Positions 5,089 to 7,130 of a DNA stretch of 7,130 nucleotides are shown piece by piece. Numbering within the stretch: the stretch's first letter is position 1; each line of letters begins with the position of its first letter. The position numbers were made by a program, and so were the translations under genes. Under the pieces are notes generated by a model. That model was given only the letters and a program-made list of their open reading frames with translations. It was not told the DNA's origin and made no database searches. Origin of the DNA: Desulfovibrio sp. (GTDB lineage Bacteria; Desulfobacterota; Desulfovibrionia; Desulfovibrionales; Desulfovibrionaceae); the NCBI GenBank assembly GCA_014804915.1, contig JAAUYW010000078.1, positions 1-7,130 on the forward strand. Reading direction: 5' to 3'.

Positions 5089-7130
5089 GATTGCCAGATA
5101 GCCGAATATTCTTGGTTTCAGCAAAAACCTGAAACTGTTCCAGGGCTCATGCAGGCGCTCGCCCTCTTCGGCCTTGCAGGTTACAATATCCATAATTTTT
5201 ATGCCTTCAATAATTGCGGGCGCTCCGCCAGGCCGTTTCTCCAGCTCACGGTTCAGCGCTTCGTCAAGGAAGCAGAGCCTGTTGCCAGCAAGATCCTGCA
5301 ATTCATAGCGCGAATCTTTCAGTACCGCCTTGGCCGGCACGGGCACGGGCGAGGCCATGAAACCGATCGCCAGCTGCCTTAGCGCCTGCTGGGCAGCCTC
5401 GGCCTCCTGTTTGGAAGCATACAACTTTTTGCCTGCCAGCGTCAGGGCGGTGATTTCGCCATTCAGGCCCATAAGAAAGCGCTCCCCGGCAGTTCCGTCT
5501 TTTCTGGAGACGTGGGCATAAAGGTTTTTTCTGGCCCTGCTCGCGCCAACGAAGAGCACGCGGCATTCCTCCCTGAAATGCCTGGAGTGCGCGTCCTCAC
5601 CCAGGTACAAGTGCACAAGATCCGCCTCGCGGCCCTTGACAGCGTGAATTGTGCCAAACAGCGGCCCGGCCATGCCCAGCTCCTTTTTGAGCAGCCTGGC
5701 ATCCAGGGAATGGGAAGATATGCGGCCCAGATCAGCAAGCCTTACACGACCGCTTCCGTTTTTGCCGCCAAGAATTTCCCAGGCATTTTCCGGAAACAGC
5801 GAGGCGCTGGCGCTGGCTGTCCGCTCAAAATCCTCATGAAAAAGATAGGGAGGCTTGCTGACCGGCGCCAGAGCGCCCAGCCAGCAGGGCAATTCCCTGG
5901 CTATTCCGCCAGTCTGAATCCTAAATGCCATCTGGCCGGGAAGCGACGCGCACGCCAGGAAAGTCTCCTTTTTGGTGCGAAAAAGCGCGAACACTTCCCT
6001 GCCGTTTTCCGGCAACTGGCAAGGGCCAAGCTGCAGCGGATCAAAGCCGCACTCATCCTGCGTTGTGGCTCCGGCCCTGATTTGCTCGCGGATTTTGCGC
6101 CAGGAATCGGCAGATTCCCCAATTTCATCCAGGATTGCGGCGCGGACGCGCGTATAAATATGCAAAAGCTCCCCTGCCCCTGTCCTGTGCACTGTTTGCA
6201 GGGATCTGGCAGCAAAAGGCAGCTTTTTGGCGCGAATGATTTCAGGCAGGGTCCGACCTGCGAACTCCCCGCCAGCTGCGCCTTTTCCGGCCTGGTCGTC
6301 AGTGAAGCCATATATCGCCTGGGCATCGTCCGAAAGGATGGTCACTCCGCATTCAGGCGCAAGATGGACAAGCGCCGCGCAAACAAGGCTTGCCCTTGGC
6401 CCGACTACATCCTGGGCTTCGTCAATAATGATATGCGTAAGGCTGCCCAGCCAGTCCTGAAGCTCGCGGCTTTGCGAGGCAAGCTCAAAAGCCCTGGCCA
6501 TATTCCTGTCGTAGCCCAGGGACAGGCTTGCGCCGGCGTCAAAGCCCCAGTTCAATTGCCAGGCCAGGGAATCCAGCGTGGAAATATGCGGCTCGTGAAT
6601 GCGGCCCGGATTTTTCAGATAACGGCCAAGCCGATTGCAGATTTCAGCTACAGCCACGCGCGTGAAACTGAGCAGCCAGATGCCATCCGGATTGCAGTTT
6701 GCATTCTCCATCAGATATGCGACGCGGCCGCAGGCGACAGCGGTCTTGCCGCTGCCAGGACAGGCATTCACCAGAATGCGCGCATTTGCCGGAGCGCTGA
6801 TGATCTCCCATTGGGCCGCATCCCAGGGAGAAAGCGGCGAATCCGCGCCAGACATTGCAGGATCGGCTTTTTCAATCGGCGCCCTGGAGGCCACACTGGC
6901 GCCAAAAGCTAGCAAGTGACGCCGTGAAGAAGGACGCTGTGGAGGCGGAACCGGCATTGCGGGCGCCTTTTTGCAAGGTGGCCTGCCTGTAAGCCATACT
7001 TCGCAATCTGCCTGGATTTGAACCAGCCGGCCCTTGTACTGGACATAAGACTTGCCCAGATATTCTTTTACCGGCAAGTCGCGAATTTCCAGAAGCCTGT
7101 CGCCATTCCAGATTTCTATTCTTTTGTTCA
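5086..7130 (-). CDS. UvrD/Rep-like SF1A DNA helicase, DISARM-associated; 5' end at or beyond the window edge
   Basis: Predicted ATP-dependent 3'-5' DNA helicase/translocase in the cytoplasm, probably acting with DrmA and DrmB. Residues are numbered from the TTG at 7075-7077. All SF1A motifs are visible: Q motif near Q89, Walker A ACPGSGKT (105-112), Ia LSFTR (136-140), Ib STLDSLAWQL (166-175), Walker B IIIDEAQD (216-223), III SDDAQAIYGF (249-258), IV near HRTG (297-300), IVa ALFRTKKE (364-371), V TIHAVKGRE (476-484), VI VLFVGASRARK (507-517). Only about 40 residues separate Ib from II and about 100 separate IVa from V, so the 1B and 2B accessory subdomains are much smaller than in UvrD or PcrA. 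About 120 residues follow motif VI, ending in an LHEPWNSFRFLLKP segment that I take to be a family-specific tail, function unknown. The frame stays open for 17 more codons to the edge, where the last two bases, TG, could complete an ATG. That start fits better than the TTG, which has a poor ribosome site. Stop TGA at 5086-5088. It is not RecB-like: no nuclease motif is seen. Confidence 0.9.
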   Translation of the reverse strand, partial: NKRIEIWNGDRLLEIRDLPVKEYLGKSYVQYKGRLVQIQADCEVWLTGRPPCKKAPAMPVPPPQRPSSRRHLLAFGASVASRAPIEKADPAMSGADSPLSPWDAAQWEIISAPANARILVNACPGSGKTAVACGRVAYLMENANCNPDGIWLLSFTRVAVAEICNRLGRYLKNPGRIHEPHISTLDSLAWQLNWGFDAGASLSLGYDRNMARAFELASQSRELQDWLGSLTHIIIDEAQDVVGPRASLVCAALVHLAPECGVTILSDDAQAIYGFTDDQAGKGAAGGEFAGRTLPEIIRAKKLPFAARSLQTVHRTGAGELLHIYTRVRAAILDEIGESADSWRKIREQIRAGATTQDECGFDPLQLGPCQLPENGREVFALFRTKKETFLACASLPGQMAFRIQTGGIARELPCWLGALAPVSKPPYLFHEDFERTASASASLFPENAWEILGGKNGSGRVRLADLGRISSHSLDARLLKKELGMAGPLFGTIHAVKGREADLVHLYLGEDAHSRHFREECRVLFVGASRARKNLYAHVSRKDGTAGERFLMGLNGEITALTLAGKKLYASKQEAEAAQQALRQLAIGFMASPVPVPAKAVLKDSRYELQDLAGNRLCFLDEALNRELEKRPGGAPAIIEGIKIMDIVTCKAEEGERLHEPWNSFRFLLKPRIFGYLAI

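Noticed and set aside
3634..5382. Long plus-strand open frame (582 codons) opposite drmA
   Set aside because: It lies antisense to a gene with clear helicase motifs and reads as low-complexity Arg/Ala/Gln-rich protein without domains; it is a shadow of the codon bias.
5512..6912. Long plus-strand open frame (466 codons) opposite the UvrD-like gene
   Set aside because: Antisense to all the SF1A motifs, no recognisable domain and no good ribosome site; a composition artefact.

Overview
The window is a piece of a bacterial anti-phage defence island. Three large genes on the minus strand fill nearly all of it and run from the right edge toward the left: an SF1A (UvrD/Rep-like) helicase, a DrmA-type SF2 helicase, and a DrmB/DUF1998 zinc-cluster protein. 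DrmA and DrmB are the core pair of DISARM (defence island system associated with restriction-modification). I recognise both from several family-specific motifs, not from one helicase box.

Layout, in the direction of transcription. The UvrD-like gene covers 7130 to 5086, and its reading frame is still open at the right edge. Six bases later drmA starts (5079 to 1984). drmB (1987 to 167) overlaps the end of drmA by four bases, so the three genes look like one translationally coupled unit. Left of drmB the composition changes: positions 21-110 are about 36% GC (32 of 90 bases), while the genes are roughly 55-65% GC. This short AT-rich stretch holds an exact consensus sigma-70 promoter (TTGACA, 17 bp, TATAAT) on the minus strand, firing away from drmB and out of the left edge. 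The first 20 bases are a pure AG dinucleotide run, which may mark a contig end.

How the genes may work together. Published DISARM systems combine drmA, drmB and drmC (phospholipase D fold) with a DNA methyltransferase that marks self, plus a class-specific component: drmD, a SNF2-like helicase, in class 1, and drmE in class 2. Here the gene translated just ahead of drmAB is a compact UvrD-like helicase. No drmC or methyltransferase is visible. Either those genes lie to the right of the window or elsewhere, or this is a DISARM-related variant with a different helicase module and no drmC in the usual place. That is the main point of interest.

Organism: the consensus promoter, Shine-Dalgarno sites, and TTG start at drmB point to a bacterium of moderately high GC with frequent GCG, CTG and AGC codons. 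I cannot name a taxon. I saw no tRNA, rRNA, CRISPR array or transposase.
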